In this document: one piece after another, positions 34,124 through 43,461 of the stretch
Numbering within the stretch: position 1 is the stretch's first letter
Layout: each line of letters starts with the position of its first letter
Assembly: GCA_017524805.1 (NCBI GenBank)
Contig: JAFXUX010000004.1
Span: forward strand, 1-64,000
Length of the DNA: 64,000 nt
DNA from: Candidatus Methanomethylophilaceae archaeon
GTDB lineage: Archaea > Thermoplasmatota > Thermoplasmata > Methanomassiliicoccales > Methanomethylophilaceae
Direction: 5' to 3'
The notes under the pieces: generated by a model
What the model was told of the DNA's origin: nothing
What the model saw: only the letters and a program-made list of their open reading frames with translations
The model's database searches: none
Translations under genes and position numbers: made by a program

Positions 34124-34771
34124 TCAGTTCTTCTTGGATTTCTCGTAGTCCTCGATGAATTTCGCGATTCCTTCGTCGGTCTTGGGGTGCTTGACCATCT
34201 TCTTGAGGGTGTCGTAAGGGATGGTGGCGATATCGCATCCGACGAGGGCGGCGTCGAGAACGTGCTGCGGGCCGCGGATGGAAGCGGCGATGACCTCGGT
34301 GGTTATGCCGTAGTTCTGGAAGACCTGCATGATCTGGGAGACGAGATCGGATCCGTAGATTCCGATGTCGTCCAGGCGGCCGACGAAAGGCGAGACGAAC
34401 GCGGCCCCGGCCTTGGCGGCGAGAAGGGCCTGCTGGGCGGAGAAGATGAGGGTGACGTTCACCTTGATGCCCTCGGAAGAGAGGACTTTGGTAGCCTTCA
34501 GGGTCTCGACGCACATCGGGAGCTTTATGTTGATGTTGGGGTGGATCTTCGCGACTTCGCGGCCCTCGGCGATCATCTCGGGGGCGGTCATCGACATGAT
34601 CTCTGCGGAAACGGGGCCGTCGACGATTTCGGCGATCTCTCTGACGCGGGTCCTGACGTCGACGCCTTCCTTGGCGATCAGGCTCGGGTTGGTGGTGACT
34701 CCGTCCAGGATCCCCCAGCTGTTGATCTCCTTTATCATGTCCAGATTAGCAGTGTCTATGAAAATCTTCAT
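34124..34771 (-). CDS. tal: transaldolase (short, FSA-type)
   Basis: Transfers a dihydroxyacetone unit between sugar phosphates in the non-oxidative pentose pathway. The 215-residue protein starts [17 protein letters not shown] and has [12 protein letters not shown] (residues 24-35), the Schiff-base lysine in NINIKLPMC near residue 84 and [13 protein letters not shown] near residue 127. The short length is that of the TalC/FSA subfamily. The ATG overlaps the transketolase stop (ATGA). Confidence 0.93.
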   Translation of the reverse strand: MKIFIDTANLDMIKEINSWGILDGVTTNPSLIAKEGVDVRTRVREIAEIVDGPVSAEIMSMTAPEMIAEGREVAKIHPNINIKLPMCVETLKATKVLSSEGIKVNVTLIFSAQQALLAAKAGAAFVSPFVGRLDDIGIYGSDLVSQIMQVFQNYGITTEVIAASIRGPQHVLDAALVGCDIATIPYDTLKKMVKHPKTDEGIAKFIEDYEKSKKN

Positions 34772-35715
34772 GCTTTCACCTTTCTTGAAACCGATTTCCT
34801 GGCCGCCGCCGCGATGTCCGATGCGGTGAGGCCGTATTTGACGAGAAGGTCCGCCGGAGCCCCCGATTCGCCGAAGGTATCCTTGGTCCCGACCATCTCC
34901 AGAGGCACGCATGCCGAAGAGCAGAGGCATTCCGCGACCGCGGATCCGAGCCCGCCGATCACGCTGTGCTCCTCTGCGGTGACGCAGCATCCGGTCTTCT
35001 TCGCGGAAGCTATGACGGCATCTTTGTCCAGCGGCTTTATGGTGGCCATGTTGATGACCTCCGCTTCGATCCCCTCTTTGGCGAGGATTTCCGCGGCTTC
35101 CAAGCAGGATGAGACCATCTGGCCGCACCCTATGAGCGTGACATCGGATCCTTCCCTCAGGACCTTGGCTTTGCCGATCTGGAAGGCTTCTCCCTCCTTG
35201 GTTATGGTGGGGAACTCCGCGCGGCCCATCCTCATGTACACGGGGCCGTCGTAATCGGCGATGGCCATGGTGGCGGCATACGCTTCGTAGGCATCCGCAG
35301 GGGAGATCACGACCATGTTCGGGAGGGCGCGCATGATAGCCATGTCCTCCAGAGCCTGATGGGATGCACCGTCCTCTCCCACGCTTATCCCGCAGTGGGT
35401 GGCGACGATCTTCACGTTGAGCTTGGGATAGGCGACGGCAAGCCTGATCTGCTCCCAGCATCTGCCGGAGGCGAAAACCCCGAACGTGGATGCGAAAGCG
35501 GTCTTCCCGGAGGCCGCCAGCCCTGCCGCGATGCCGATCATGTTCTGCTCCGCGATCCCCACTTCCACGAACCTTTCCGGGGCGGCCTTCCTGAAATCGG
35601 AGGTCTTGGTGGATCCGGCCAGATCCGCGTCGAGGACGACGATGTCATCCCTCTTGGATGCGAGTTCCGCCAGAGCTTTGCCGTAATAATTGCGCTGGGC
35701 GAGGTTCTTGGTCAT
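34768..35715 (-). CDS. transketolase, C-terminal subunit
   Basis: Transketolase is split here into two genes. This 315-residue part holds the pyrimidine-binding and C-terminal domains: [20 protein letters not shown] near residue 48 with the catalytic glutamate, and [14 protein letters not shown] near residue 107. Coupled to the N-terminal subunit gene by an ATGA overlap, so the two are made together. Confidence 0.93.
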   Translation of the reverse strand: MTKNLAQRNYYGKALAELASKRDDIVVLDADLAGSTKTSDFRKAAPERFVEVGIAEQNMIGIAAGLAASGKTAFASTFGVFASGRCWEQIRLAVAYPKLNVKIVATHCGISVGEDGASHQALEDMAIMRALPNMVVISPADAYEAYAATMAIADYDGPVYMRMGRAEFPTITKEGEAFQIGKAKVLREGSDVTLIGCGQMVSSCLEAAEILAKEGIEAEVINMATIKPLDKDAVIASAKKTGCCVTAEEHSVIGGLGSAVAECLCSSACVPLEMVGTKDTFGESGAPADLLVKYGLTASDIAAAARKSVSRKVKA

Positions 35716-36542
35716 TGGATCGCCTCTCTGAGCTCTGCGACGGCTTTGGCGTATTCCTCGGCGTTGCAGGCCCTGCCGTGGAACCCGGCGTTGTTCTCCA
35801 TGAACGAAACGCCCTTCCCTTTGACTGTGTTCATGATTATTACCGTGGGCTTCTTCCTGGATGAAGACGCCTTGTCCACAGCCTCGATTATCTCGCGTAT
35901 GTTGTGGCCGTCGATGATCGACACGTTCCAGCCGAATGCCCGCCACTTCTCCGGGAGGGGATCCAGACCTACCGCGTCCTCGGTGTTCCCGGTGATCTGA
36001 AGGCGGTTCCTGTCCACGAACGCTATGAGCCTGTTCAATCCGTATTGGCTGGCGAACATCGCCGCCTCCCAGTTCTGGCCGCTCTGGAGCTCTCCGTCCC
36101 CGAGCAGGCAGAAGGTCCTGTAGTCCTTCCCGTCCATCTTCCCCGCCAAAGCGATCCCGCAGGACATGCTGAGCCCTTGGCCGAGGGATCCGGTGGACAT
36201 CTCCACTCCGGGCACCTTCCCGCGGACGGGATGCCCCTGAAGCTTGGAGCCGATCTTCCTGAGAGTTATGAGGTCTTCCACGGGGAAATACCCGGATTCG
36301 GCCAGAGCCGCGTAAAGGATGGGAGCGACATGGCCTTTGGATAGCACGAATCTGTCCCTGCCGTCCCAAGACGGATTCTTGGGATCGTGATTCAGAACGC
36401 GGAAATATAGCGCAGACATCAGATCCGCGGATGACAGCGATCCCCCAGGATGCCCAGAGGATGCCGCGTATGTCATCTCTATGACATGCAGCCTGAGCTT
36501 GTTGGCGATTGTCTCGAGTTCCGATACGCTGCGTTCAACCAT
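35712..36542 (-). CDS. transketolase, N-terminal subunit
   Basis: 276-residue thiamine-diphosphate-binding half: ASSGHPGGSLSSADL near residue 27, LSKGHVAPILYAAL near residue 66, and the ThDP motif LLGDGELQSGQNWEAAMFA ending in the N residue near 165. ATG 36542 is chosen over GTG 36551, which lies inside the pcna end; a GAGTGA sequence precedes it. Together with the C-terminal subunit and transaldolase it makes pentose and erythrose phosphates. Confidence 0.93.
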   Translation of the reverse strand: MVERSVSELETIANKLRLHVIEMTYAASSGHPGGSLSSADLMSALYFRVLNHDPKNPSWDGRDRFVLSKGHVAPILYAALAESGYFPVEDLITLRKIGSKLQGHPVRGKVPGVEMSTGSLGQGLSMSCGIALAGKMDGKDYRTFCLLGDGELQSGQNWEAAMFASQYGLNRLIAFVDRNRLQITGNTEDAVGLDPLPEKWRAFGWNVSIIDGHNIREIIEAVDKASSSRKKPTVIIMNTVKGKGVSFMENNAGFHGRACNAEEYAKAVAELREAIQ

Positions 36543-36543
36543 T

Positions 36544-37323
36544 TCACTCACTCTCTATCCTCGGCGCCAGAAGATAATTCACAGATACATGCTGGCCTGC
36601 GATGCCGAATAGAAGCTTTACCGGATAGTCGTTGTCCAACTCTATGTTGATGACTGTCCCATTGGGGATTGCCTTGACTATGTTCGAGAAATAATCGAGC
36701 GGGAACATGCTGCAGACCTCGTCGTCGGCGTCCAGGCTCGCGAGGTTGGGTTTGTCGACGCGAAGGGTGACGGAATCGGTGTCTCCCTCGCATGAGAGCT
36801 CGAACCTTTCGGAATTGGCCCTCATCGTTATGTGGTCTGATATCGCGTCGGCCGCGCTGATCCCTTTCTTGAGCTCGTCGATGGATATCCCTATTGAAGA
36901 CTTCAGATGCAGATCGGGGACTTTGGGGTCGTTGAGGCTTGAGGTGTCGAGGATCGTCATGGCCCTCGTGATGTTTCCGACCCTGAATATGAGCCTCCCT
37001 TTGTCTGCGTCCTGCTCCATCCTGATGATATCCACGCCGGATGCGAGCTTGAGCACGCCCTTGATCTTGTCGAGGTCCAATCCTATCTCGCATTCCTCGG
37101 CGGCATATGATTCGAAAGCGCCGCTGTCTACGTTGATCTCTATCATGGCGACGTGGGCTGCATCCACCGCCTTCAGAGTCATGCCCTCGGGGGTTATGGT
37201 GAACTTCACCTCATCCACGATGGCAGAAATGATGTTGACGAGACCTTTGAGCGTCTCGGATTTTATCTCCGCGCAGAAATGGGGCGCATCCCCGCCTCCG
37301 CCGTACTGTACAGTCCCGGCCAT
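36544..37323 (-). CDS. pcn: DNA polymerase sliding clamp (PCNA)
   Basis: Trimeric ring that tethers replicative polymerase, ligase and nucleases to DNA. The 259-residue protein has the family pattern LVNIISAIVDEVKFTITPEG near residue 28, VDAAHVAMI near residue 53 and the C-terminal YPVKLLFGIAGQHVSVNYLLAPRIE. It opens with about twelve residues (GTVQYGGGGDAP) before the usual start, perhaps a flexible tail. It is the second gene of the operon after tfs, with a 12-base gap. Confidence 0.93.
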   Translation of the reverse strand: MAGTVQYGGGGDAPHFCAEIKSETLKGLVNIISAIVDEVKFTITPEGMTLKAVDAAHVAMIEINVDSGAFESYAAEECEIGLDLDKIKGVLKLASGVDIIRMEQDADKGRLIFRVGNITRAMTILDTSSLNDPKVPDLHLKSSIGISIDELKKGISAADAISDHITMRANSERFELSCEGDTDSVTLRVDKPNLASLDADDEVCSMFPLDYFSNIVKAIPNGTVINIELDNDYPVKLLFGIAGQHVSVNYLLAPRIESE

Positions 37324-37335
37324 ATCCCAATCCCC

Positions 37336-37662
37336 TCAGTACTCTCTCCAACTGTGATTGCACTTGCAGCAGCGGTAGATCATGGTCTCAGGCTCATCCG
37401 CCGCGCGCGTCTGCCTGATCATGTAGTATGCTTCCGTATATTTGCACTGGGGGCACAGCACATGCGTCTTGGGAAGAGTTATGGTGTCTTCCTCGGAGAT
37501 GACGGTTATCTCCTTGTCTCTTGACGATGTGGTTATGATCTCGGATTTCCCGGAAACGTCCTTCGTAGCGCCGCAACCATTGCATGTATAAACCCCATCT
37601 TTCGGGGACATCATCGATCCGCATACTGGGCAAAACAATTTAACAGCCTCTTTTTTCCTCAT
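37336..37662 (-). CDS. tfs: transcription elongation factor TFS
   Basis: 108-residue archaeal relative of TFIIS and RPB9 that promotes RNA cleavage by backtracked RNA polymerase. It has an N-terminal zinc ribbon (CPVCGSMM...CNGCG) and a C-terminal one (CPQCKYTEAYYMIRQTRAADEPETMIYRC...C) carrying the catalytic acidic hairpin RAADEPET. First gene of the operon that continues with pcna and the pentose-phosphate genes. A TATA-like sequence lies just upstream. Confidence 0.93.
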   Translation of the reverse strand: MRKKEAVKLFCPVCGSMMSPKDGVYTCNGCGATKDVSGKSEIITTSSRDKEITVISEEDTITLPKTHVLCPQCKYTEAYYMIRQTRAADEPETMIYRCCKCNHSWREY

Positions 37663-37679
37663 TGACTGTCCGTATATAG

Positions 37680-37687
37680 TTATATCG
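37680..37687 (-). promoter_or_regulatory. TATA-like element for the tfs operon
   Basis: GATATAAC on the minus strand, about 18-25 bases before the tfs ATG, next to a second AT-rich run (CTATATACG). Which one is used cannot be told. Confidence 0.35.
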
Positions 37688-37988
37688 AGAATAACTCTGA
37701 AACTGATTTTCCGACGGTTATTGCATCCGCGATTAGATGCCTCTGCTGAGCCTTTTTCTCCGTTATTTTCCGGACGATGGCGCTTTTGGATGGATTCTGC
37801 CCGGAAAAACGCGGATGGACGGGCTTATCACATTCATTTAGGAGTCCAGAAATGTTTGGTGCCCGACGTATGCGTTCCCGCAGGCGAGGCCTGAGGATGA
37901 TGCGGAAAAGCCGTCGCTATATCGGGGACAATCCCTTATAGGACGCCGCACGTTTTGATATACGATTAATTCTTGCCGATTAGCAATT
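37688..37988. other. intergenic stretch before bspA, no gene recognised
   Basis: About 300 bases between the tfs promoter and the bspA promoter. It holds only short open frames, including an Arg-rich 29-codon frame at 37852 on the plus strand ending in TAG, which I reject. No tRNA or CRISPR repeat is visible. Confidence 0.35.
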
Positions 37989-37997
37989 CGTATAAAT
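37989..37997 (+). promoter_or_regulatory. TATA box for the BspA-like gene
   Basis: CGTATAAAT is a good archaeal TATA match. Transcription from it would start near 38022 and leave a leader of about 90 bases before ATG 38113, unusually long for this genome, where many promoters look leaderless. Confidence 0.5.
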
Positions 37998-38112
37998 CTG
38001 CATACTGCATAGCAAGGCCGAAGAGGGGAGCGTACCTCCGCGGACCGGTAACAGAACAACATGCGCATCGCGCCGGACGCGCGGACGGCATTACTAAACG
38101 GGAGATGAATAA

Positions 38113-41100
38113 ATGAGATGGAAAACGGCATTGATCGCGATGTTCGCTTTGGCTCTCGTCGCATCAGCGGCTTTGATTGTATCATCGGAAGATGCTGATA
38201 CATATGGCGAGACCCAAAGCCAGGAGACGGCATTGGGAGCGTCGATTCCGGCGGTAACGGGGGACGTCAAAACCGGCCAGACCGTGAACGTGAACATCGC
38301 TGCGGCAGAAGAAGAAAAGACGTACAGATTCGTGGCTGACAGAGACGGCGTATTCGCTTTCCAATCGCACGGCAACGAAGATACTTACGGATACCTCTAT
38401 GACTCTCAAGGAAATCGTTTGCAATACAACGATGATGGCGGCGACGGCAGAAACTTCAAACTCCAATTCTATGCTGATGAAGGCGAAACATACTACGTCA
38501 CAGCAAAATATTACGAAACCACAACCGGCAGCTTCACTGCGGAGATGACTCTGGTATACGAAACGGACTCGAAGCTGACTGCCGTGAACATCAACAAACC
38601 TGGATCATATCTGCTGTTCGACAGCGGAAAGACAGGCTATGCGGACAATGACGCCGACATATACATAGAATCCAATGGACACGCGAAGATCGGAAAATTC
38701 GTCATGGGATTCGCGCCGGAGAATGCCGTCCTCACCATCTATTCCTACGATGTCGATGAGCAATCCGGCGAAAGAGACGTCATCCGGCTCAAGGACGTCA
38801 CAGACGGCACTGCGGTGGACTTCCAGCAGCAATACCTCCACGGATCCGACGGCGAATGGAGCACGTCTACGGTGGCAATAGACGGCCAATATCTGAAGAA
38901 GGGCCATACCTACTATGTTTACAACTATGAAACTGTGAGCGGATGGATAATCTGGATCAGAAACGTCTCGATCCAGTTCTCCGGAGACTCATACAACTTG
39001 GAATTGGACGCGGCAACTTCCGGATCCAACGTCGACCTCACCCTTTCCGGGAAGCTCAGCCGCGGGACGTACAACGTGGAGTACGGGATATACAGAGCTG
39101 CGGATCTGGTGCACGTATCCACGATCAACAGCACGTTCACCACAGATTCTAGCGGAAACTTCACTGCCTCCTCGTCGAGCTCCATGTACGGATACTCCAC
39201 CGGCATGTACAGAGTCGATGCCCTGATAAGATCGGGGACTTCCCTGATAACCACCGCCAGCTGCACATTCAGCATGGACGGATATGCCGTCAACTACAAT
39301 TCGAACGGAGGATCCAACAACGTCCCGGCAGGATCGACCTACGCGCCCGGCGATAAGGTCACCGTGCTGTTCGACAAAGTCCCGTCAAAAACCGGATACG
39401 CATTCGTCGGATGGTCAGACAGCAAGAGCGCCACGACAGCGAAATACACTACCAACGGGACCAAGACGTTCACTATAAACAATAACACGACGCTCTATGC
39501 CGTCTGGCAGAAGCTGGACTTCGATGCGGGCACCGAGTTCACCGTTGGAAACCTCAAATACACCGTGACATCCGTGAATCCCGATCAGGCCTCGGTGACA
39601 GGATTCGTATCGGGCATAACATCCGCCTCGATTCCCGCCTCGGTCACCTACAAGAGCCATAGCCTGGCCGTCGTTTCTGTGGGAGAGAAGGCGTTCTACG
39701 GATGCACCACCCTCAAAACGCTCAGCATAGCCGCCCCGACGATAGGCCAGAAGGCATTCGCCAACTGCTCTGCCCTGGCCACGGTCAAGCTCACCTCTGT
39801 GACCAATATCGGAGCTTATGCGTTCTACAGCTGCGACGCCTTCACCTCGGTCACATTCGCCAAGAACCTGGCGTCCGTCGGGACCGCGGCGTTCAACAAG
39901 ATACAATTCTTCGACAATGGAAAGGCCGTGTCCACAGCAAAGAACCTCGCCGGAAAGACCTTCACCGGCTCCGGAGGGAAGCTGTACTATGGGTCCGCCA
40001 TATCGGTGGGAACCGAGTTCACTGTAAGCAGCGTGAAATACACCGTCACTTCCGTCAGCCCGGCCAAGGCCAACGCCACCGGGTTCGTATCCGGGATCAA
40101 GACCGCGTCGATACCTGCTTCCGTCACATACAATGGCCAATCGTTCGCGGTGGAATCCGTGGGCGAGAAAGCGTTCTACGGATGCACCACCCTCAATACG
40201 CTCAGCATAGCCGCCCCGACGATAGGCCAGAAGGCATTCGCCAACTGCTCTGCCCTGGCCACGGTCAAGCTCACCTCTGTGACCAATATCGGAGCTTATG
40301 CGTTCTACAGCTGCGACGCCTTCACCTCGGTCACGTTCGCAAAGGGCCTGGCGTCCGTCGGGACCGCGGCGTTCAACAAGATCCAGTTCTATGACAGCGG
40401 CAAACAGATAACCGCCGCTGCCAAGAATCTTGCTGGGAAGAACTTCACCGGCTCCGGAGGGAAGCTGTACTATGGGTCCGCCATATCGGTGGGAACCGAG
40501 TTCACTGTAAGCAGCGTGAAATACACCGTCACTTCCGTCAGCCCTGCCAAAGCGAACGCAACCGGGTTCGTATCCGGGATCAAGACCGCTTCGATACCTG
40601 CTTCCGTCACATACAATGGCCAATCGTTCGCGGTGGAATCCGTTGGCGAAAAGGCATTCTACGGATGCCCGACACTAACTTCCGCCTCAATATCCGCGCC
40701 TACGGTGATGCAGAAGGCATTCGCCAACTGTGCGGCCTTAGCCACGGTGAAGCTCACATCCGTGACCAATATCGGCGCATACGCATTCTTCAGCTGCGAT
40801 GCGCTCACCTCGGTCACGTTCGCAAAGGGCCTGGCATCCATAGGAACTGCCGCGTTCAACAAGATCCAGTTCTATGACTACGGAAAGGCCGTGTCCGCTG
40901 CCAAAGACCTCGCCGGAAAGACTTTCACCGGCTCCGGAGGCAAGCTCTTCAACGGCCCAGCAATCCTTCTGGGAACCGAATTCACCTCCTCCAGCATCAA
41001 ATACAAAGTCGAATCCCTGAACCCTGCCACGGTTAATGCCGTCGGATACGTCTCAGGCATCAAGAACCCGGTCATACCTGCGACCGTCGCCTTCAGCGGC

Positions 41101-41991
41101 GCGACATTCACGGTGAGTTCCGTGGCTGAGAAGGCTTTCGCCAACTGCTCCACCATTATCACCGTGAAGATAAGCGCCCCGACCGTCGGTATGAAGGCTT
41201 TCGCCAACTGCACGGCACTGAAGTCGATAACGTTCTCTTCCTGCCAGAGCATAGGCGCCTACGCTTTCTACGGGGACGACGCGATAACGTCCATAGTGTT
41301 CTCCAAGAATCTGAATTCTGTGGGTTCGTCCGCCTTCGGCAAATTGCAGTTCTACCAGGACGGCAAAGCAATAACCGCGACCGCATCCAATCTTGCCGGC
41401 AAGACATTCATCATGTCAGGCGGCAATATGTGCGCTAAGGCGCCCGTAGGCACCAGCGTCACCATAGGCTCCCTCACATATACAGTGACATCCGTGACTC
41501 CATACGAAGTTTCCGTGACGGGCTACAAAACAGGCCTGAAGAGCCTCACCGTTCCGGCGTCGGTATCTGTTTGGAAGCTTTCCGCCGGCGTCACCTCGAT
41601 TGGCGACCAGACCTTCCTCAACTGCAAGACGCTTTCGACAGCCGATCTGGGGGAAGTCAAGTCCATAGGTTACAAAGCCTTCGCCGGTTGCGCTGCGCTC
41701 AGAGCGGTCTGGATGTTCTCGGCCGAAAACATAGGCTCCTACGCATTCTACGGATGCAGCAAGATCACGGTCCTGGAGATCCCGAGCGCCAAGACCATCG
41801 GCTCCTATGCCTTCGGCGGATGCACGGGCCTTTCCTTCGCATCTTTCTCGGCCGATCTGACGGACGTGGGCTCCAATGCCTTCAACGGCATCAAATTCAT
41901 GAAGGGGACGGCCGCGCTGTCAGCGACCGCCAAAAACCTCGGCGGAAAGATGTTCGCCGGCACCTCCGCCGTCCTGAAGCTCGTATCCTGA
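38113..41991 (+). CDS. giant BspA-like secreted leucine-rich-repeat surface protein
   Basis: 1292 residues, predicted to be exported. The signal peptide is MRWKTALIAMFALALVASAAL. A PPC-like beta domain follows at about 50-145 (EEKTYRFVADRDG to YVTAKYYET). A region of unknown type leads to a Listeria-Bacteroides (InlB-B) repeat at about 391-455 (NYNSNGGSNNVP...GYAFVGWSD...TLYAVW). Then come five modules of about 160 residues from 472 to the end, each with a GTEFTVxxxKYTVTSV start and BspA-type LRR_5 units (EKAFYGC, GAYAFYSC). Modules 1 and 2 share long identical DNA with a 480-bp period. No C-terminal anchor helix is seen, so attachment is unclear. GGAG precedes the ATG. Such proteins usually act in adhesion in host-associated microbes, so that role is inferred. 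Confidence 0.9.
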   Translation: MRWKTALIAMFALALVASAALIVSSEDADTYGETQSQETALGASIPAVTGDVKTGQTVNVNIAAAEEEKTYRFVADRDGVFAFQSHGNEDTYGYLYDSQGNRLQYNDDGGDGRNFKLQFYADEGETYYVTAKYYETTTGSFTAEMTLVYETDSKLTAVNINKPGSYLLFDSGKTGYADNDADIYIESNGHAKIGKFVMGFAPENAVLTIYSYDVDEQSGERDVIRLKDVTDGTAVDFQQQYLHGSDGEWSTSTVAIDGQYLKKGHTYYVYNYETVSGWIIWIRNVSIQFSGDSYNLELDAATSGSNVDLTLSGKLSRGTYNVEYGIYRAADLVHVSTINSTFTTDSSGNFTASSSSSMYGYSTGMYRVDALIRSGTSLITTASCTFSMDGYAVNYNSNGGSNNVPAGSTYAPGDKVTVLFDKVPSKTGYAFVGWSDSKSATTAKYTTNGTKTFTINNNTTLYAVWQKLDFDAGTEFTVGNLKYTVTSVNPDQASVTGFVSGITSASIPASVTYKSHSLAVVSVGEKAFYGCTTLKTLSIAAPTIGQKAFANCSALATVKLTSVTNIGAYAFYSCDAFTSVTFAKNLASVGTAAFNKIQFFDNGKAVSTAKNLAGKTFTGSGGKLYYGSAISVGTEFTVSSVKYTVTSVSPAKANATGFVSGIKTASIPASVTYNGQSFAVESVGEKAFYGCTTLNTLSIAAPTIGQKAFANCSALATVKLTSVTNIGAYAFYSCDAFTSVTFAKGLASVGTAAFNKIQFYDSGKQITAAAKNLAGKNFTGSGGKLYYGSAISVGTEFTVSSVKYTVTSVSPAKANATGFVSGIKTASIPASVTYNGQSFAVESVGEKAFYGCPTLTSASISAPTVMQKAFANCAALATVKLTSVTNIGAYAFFSCDALTSVTFAKGLASIGTAAFNKIQFYDYGKAVSAAKDLAGKTFTGSGGKLFNGPAILLGTEFTSSSIKYKVESLNPATVNAVGYVSGIKNPVIPATVAFSGATFTVSSVAEKAFANCSTIITVKISAPTVGMKAFANCTALKSITFSSCQSIGAYAFYGDDAITSIVFSKNLNSVGSSAFGKLQFYQDGKAITATASNLAGKTFIMSGGNMCAKAPVGTSVTIGSLTYTVTSVTPYEVSVTGYKTGLKSLTVPASVSVWKLSAGVTSIGDQTFLNCKTLSTADLGEVKSIGYKAFAGCAALRAVWMFSAENIGSYAFYGCSKITVLEIPSAKTIGSYAFGGCTGLSFASFSADLTDVGSNAFNGIKFMKGTAALSATAKNLGGKMFAGTSAVLKLVS
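39529..40972 (+). repeat. tandem repeat of about 480 bp inside the BspA-like gene
   Basis: Three consecutive copies begin near 39529, 40009 and 40492. The blocks at 39721-39840 and 40201-40320 are identical base for base over two full lines of sequence. The third copy is similar but less so, and modules 4 and 5 (from about 40972 and 41446) are more diverged. This points to recent duplication, with the oldest copies at the 3' end. Confidence 0.9.
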
Positions 41992-41997
41992 GAAAAA

Positions 41998-42029
41998 CCG
42001 GGGGTTGCGGCCCCCATTCCCATTTTTTT
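41998..42029 (+). terminator. hairpin and T-tract after the BspA-like gene
   Basis: GGGGG TTGCGG CCCCC (42000-42015) followed by ATTCCCATTTTTTT, seven bases after the stop codon region. A good intrinsic-type terminator for the plus-strand gene. Confidence 0.65.
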
Positions 42030-42220
42030 GCCCTTCTGACCCCGACCTAGACCGTCGGAAGCAAGAACAGCAACATAAAAATATATGCTTCCGATAGAGT
42101 GCCATCCTTATAATGTAGGGCGGCAGGCCCTGCGTCATCATCACTGTCAAGGGGACGCCATGAGGCTTCCCTTCACAAAGCCCTCCCCAAGCGGAGGCAT
42201 ACGAAAAGGAGATCACTGAC

Positions 42221-43456
42221 ATGGACATGAAATTCAGATTCCTCGGCGGAGCCGATATGGTAGGCCGCATGGGGATGACAATGGAAGCCAAAGGGAGCTC
42301 ATTCCTGGTGGAATACGGGCTGAGCCCCACCAAACCGCCGGAGTTCCCGCTTCCGGCGCCGAAAGTAGACTACGTTTTCCTCACCCACGCGCACCTCGAC
42401 CACAGCGGGATGCTCCCGCAGGTGTGCGGAACCTATGACTGCAAGCTGTTCACCGCGCCCCTCAGCGCCGAGATCGGGGAGCTCATGATGAAAGACACCC
42501 TGAAAATCGCCAAAGCAGAGGGCTACGTGCAGCCGTATACCGATATCGACATCAAAAAAACGATGGATGCCGTCGTCCCGATGAGATTCGGGGACACCAT
42601 AACGCTCAACAACATCGACATCTCGATGATCGACGCGGGGCACATACCCGGAGCCGCGATGTTCGAGTTCGAGAAGGACGTCAAGACACTTTACACCGGA
42701 GACATCCACACCGAGGCCCAGAAGCTCGTCAAAGGCGCCAAACCCGCGGACTGCACCAACCTTTTCATAGAGGGGACCTACGGAGGCCGCAACCACCCGC
42801 CGAGGAAAGAGACCGAAAGGAACTTCCTCGACAAGATCAGGGAGGTCATCGAGCGCGGAGGGAAAGTTCTCATCCCTTGCTTCGCGGTCGGAAGGACCCA
42901 GGAGATAATGGTCCTGCTCAAGAACCTCGGCTACGACATGTGGGTCGACGGCATGGGCAGGAAAGTCACCAACCTGTTCCTAAGATACGACGAGTATCTC
43001 AGGGAGCCCGGTGTCCTCAGATCCGCCAGGAAGCGCTTCAACGAGGTCACCAACGGATACACCAGGAACGAGGCGAAGAAGGGCGAGATCATAGTCACCA
43101 CGGGCGGGATGCTGGATGGGGGGCCGATCCTCGGGTACCTCAAGGCCATCAAGGACGATCCCAAGAGCGCCATATTGCTCGTCGGATACCAGGCGGAGGA
43201 CACCAACGGCAGGATGCTTCTCGAGCAGGGCTGCGTGAACATCGACGACGAGATCTGCAAGATCGAATGCGAAGTCCAGAAATACGATTTCTCTGCGCAC
43301 GCCGACCACAGCCAGATCGTCAGCTTCATAGAAAGATGCGACCCCGACAACGTCATCATAATGCATTCGGACAACAGGGACCTCTTCCTCCCGGACCTGT
43401 CAGATTACAACGTCATACTTCCGGAGACCGGAAAAGAGTTCCATCTGGAGGTCTGA
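42221..43456 (+). CDS. beta-CASP metallo-beta-lactamase ribonuclease (aCPSF2-like)
   Basis: 411-residue RNA nuclease of the CPSF73 type. It has the metal-binding THAHLDHSG motif near residue 54, GHIPGAAMFEF near residue 141, TGDIHTE near residue 161, and the beta-CASP segment with FAVGRTQEIM and TTGGMLDGGP. The C-terminal HADHSQIV gives motif C. There are no N-terminal KH domains, which makes it aCPSF2 rather than aCPSF1. It could process or degrade mRNA. An AGGAGAT site lies before the ATG, and a second methionine codon is two residues in. Confidence 0.88.
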   Translation: MDMKFRFLGGADMVGRMGMTMEAKGSSFLVEYGLSPTKPPEFPLPAPKVDYVFLTHAHLDHSGMLPQVCGTYDCKLFTAPLSAEIGELMMKDTLKIAKAEGYVQPYTDIDIKKTMDAVVPMRFGDTITLNNIDISMIDAGHIPGAAMFEFEKDVKTLYTGDIHTEAQKLVKGAKPADCTNLFIEGTYGGRNHPPRKETERNFLDKIREVIERGGKVLIPCFAVGRTQEIMVLLKNLGYDMWVDGMGRKVTNLFLRYDEYLREPGVLRSARKRFNEVTNGYTRNEAKKGEIIVTTGGMLDGGPILGYLKAIKDDPKSAILLVGYQAEDTNGRMLLEQGCVNIDDEICKIECEVQKYDFSAHADHSQIVSFIERCDPDNVIIMHSDNRDLFLPDLSDYNVILPETGKEFHLEV

Positions 43457-43461
43457 GGCCG

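Noticed and set aside
37852-37941. 29-codon Arg-rich plus-strand frame ending in TAG
   Set aside because: No ribosome site or TATA element, and it would be the only gene here ending in TAG.
39415-40623. 402-codon minus-strand frame opposite the BspA-like gene
   Set aside because: Repeats in it only mirror the repeats of the real gene.
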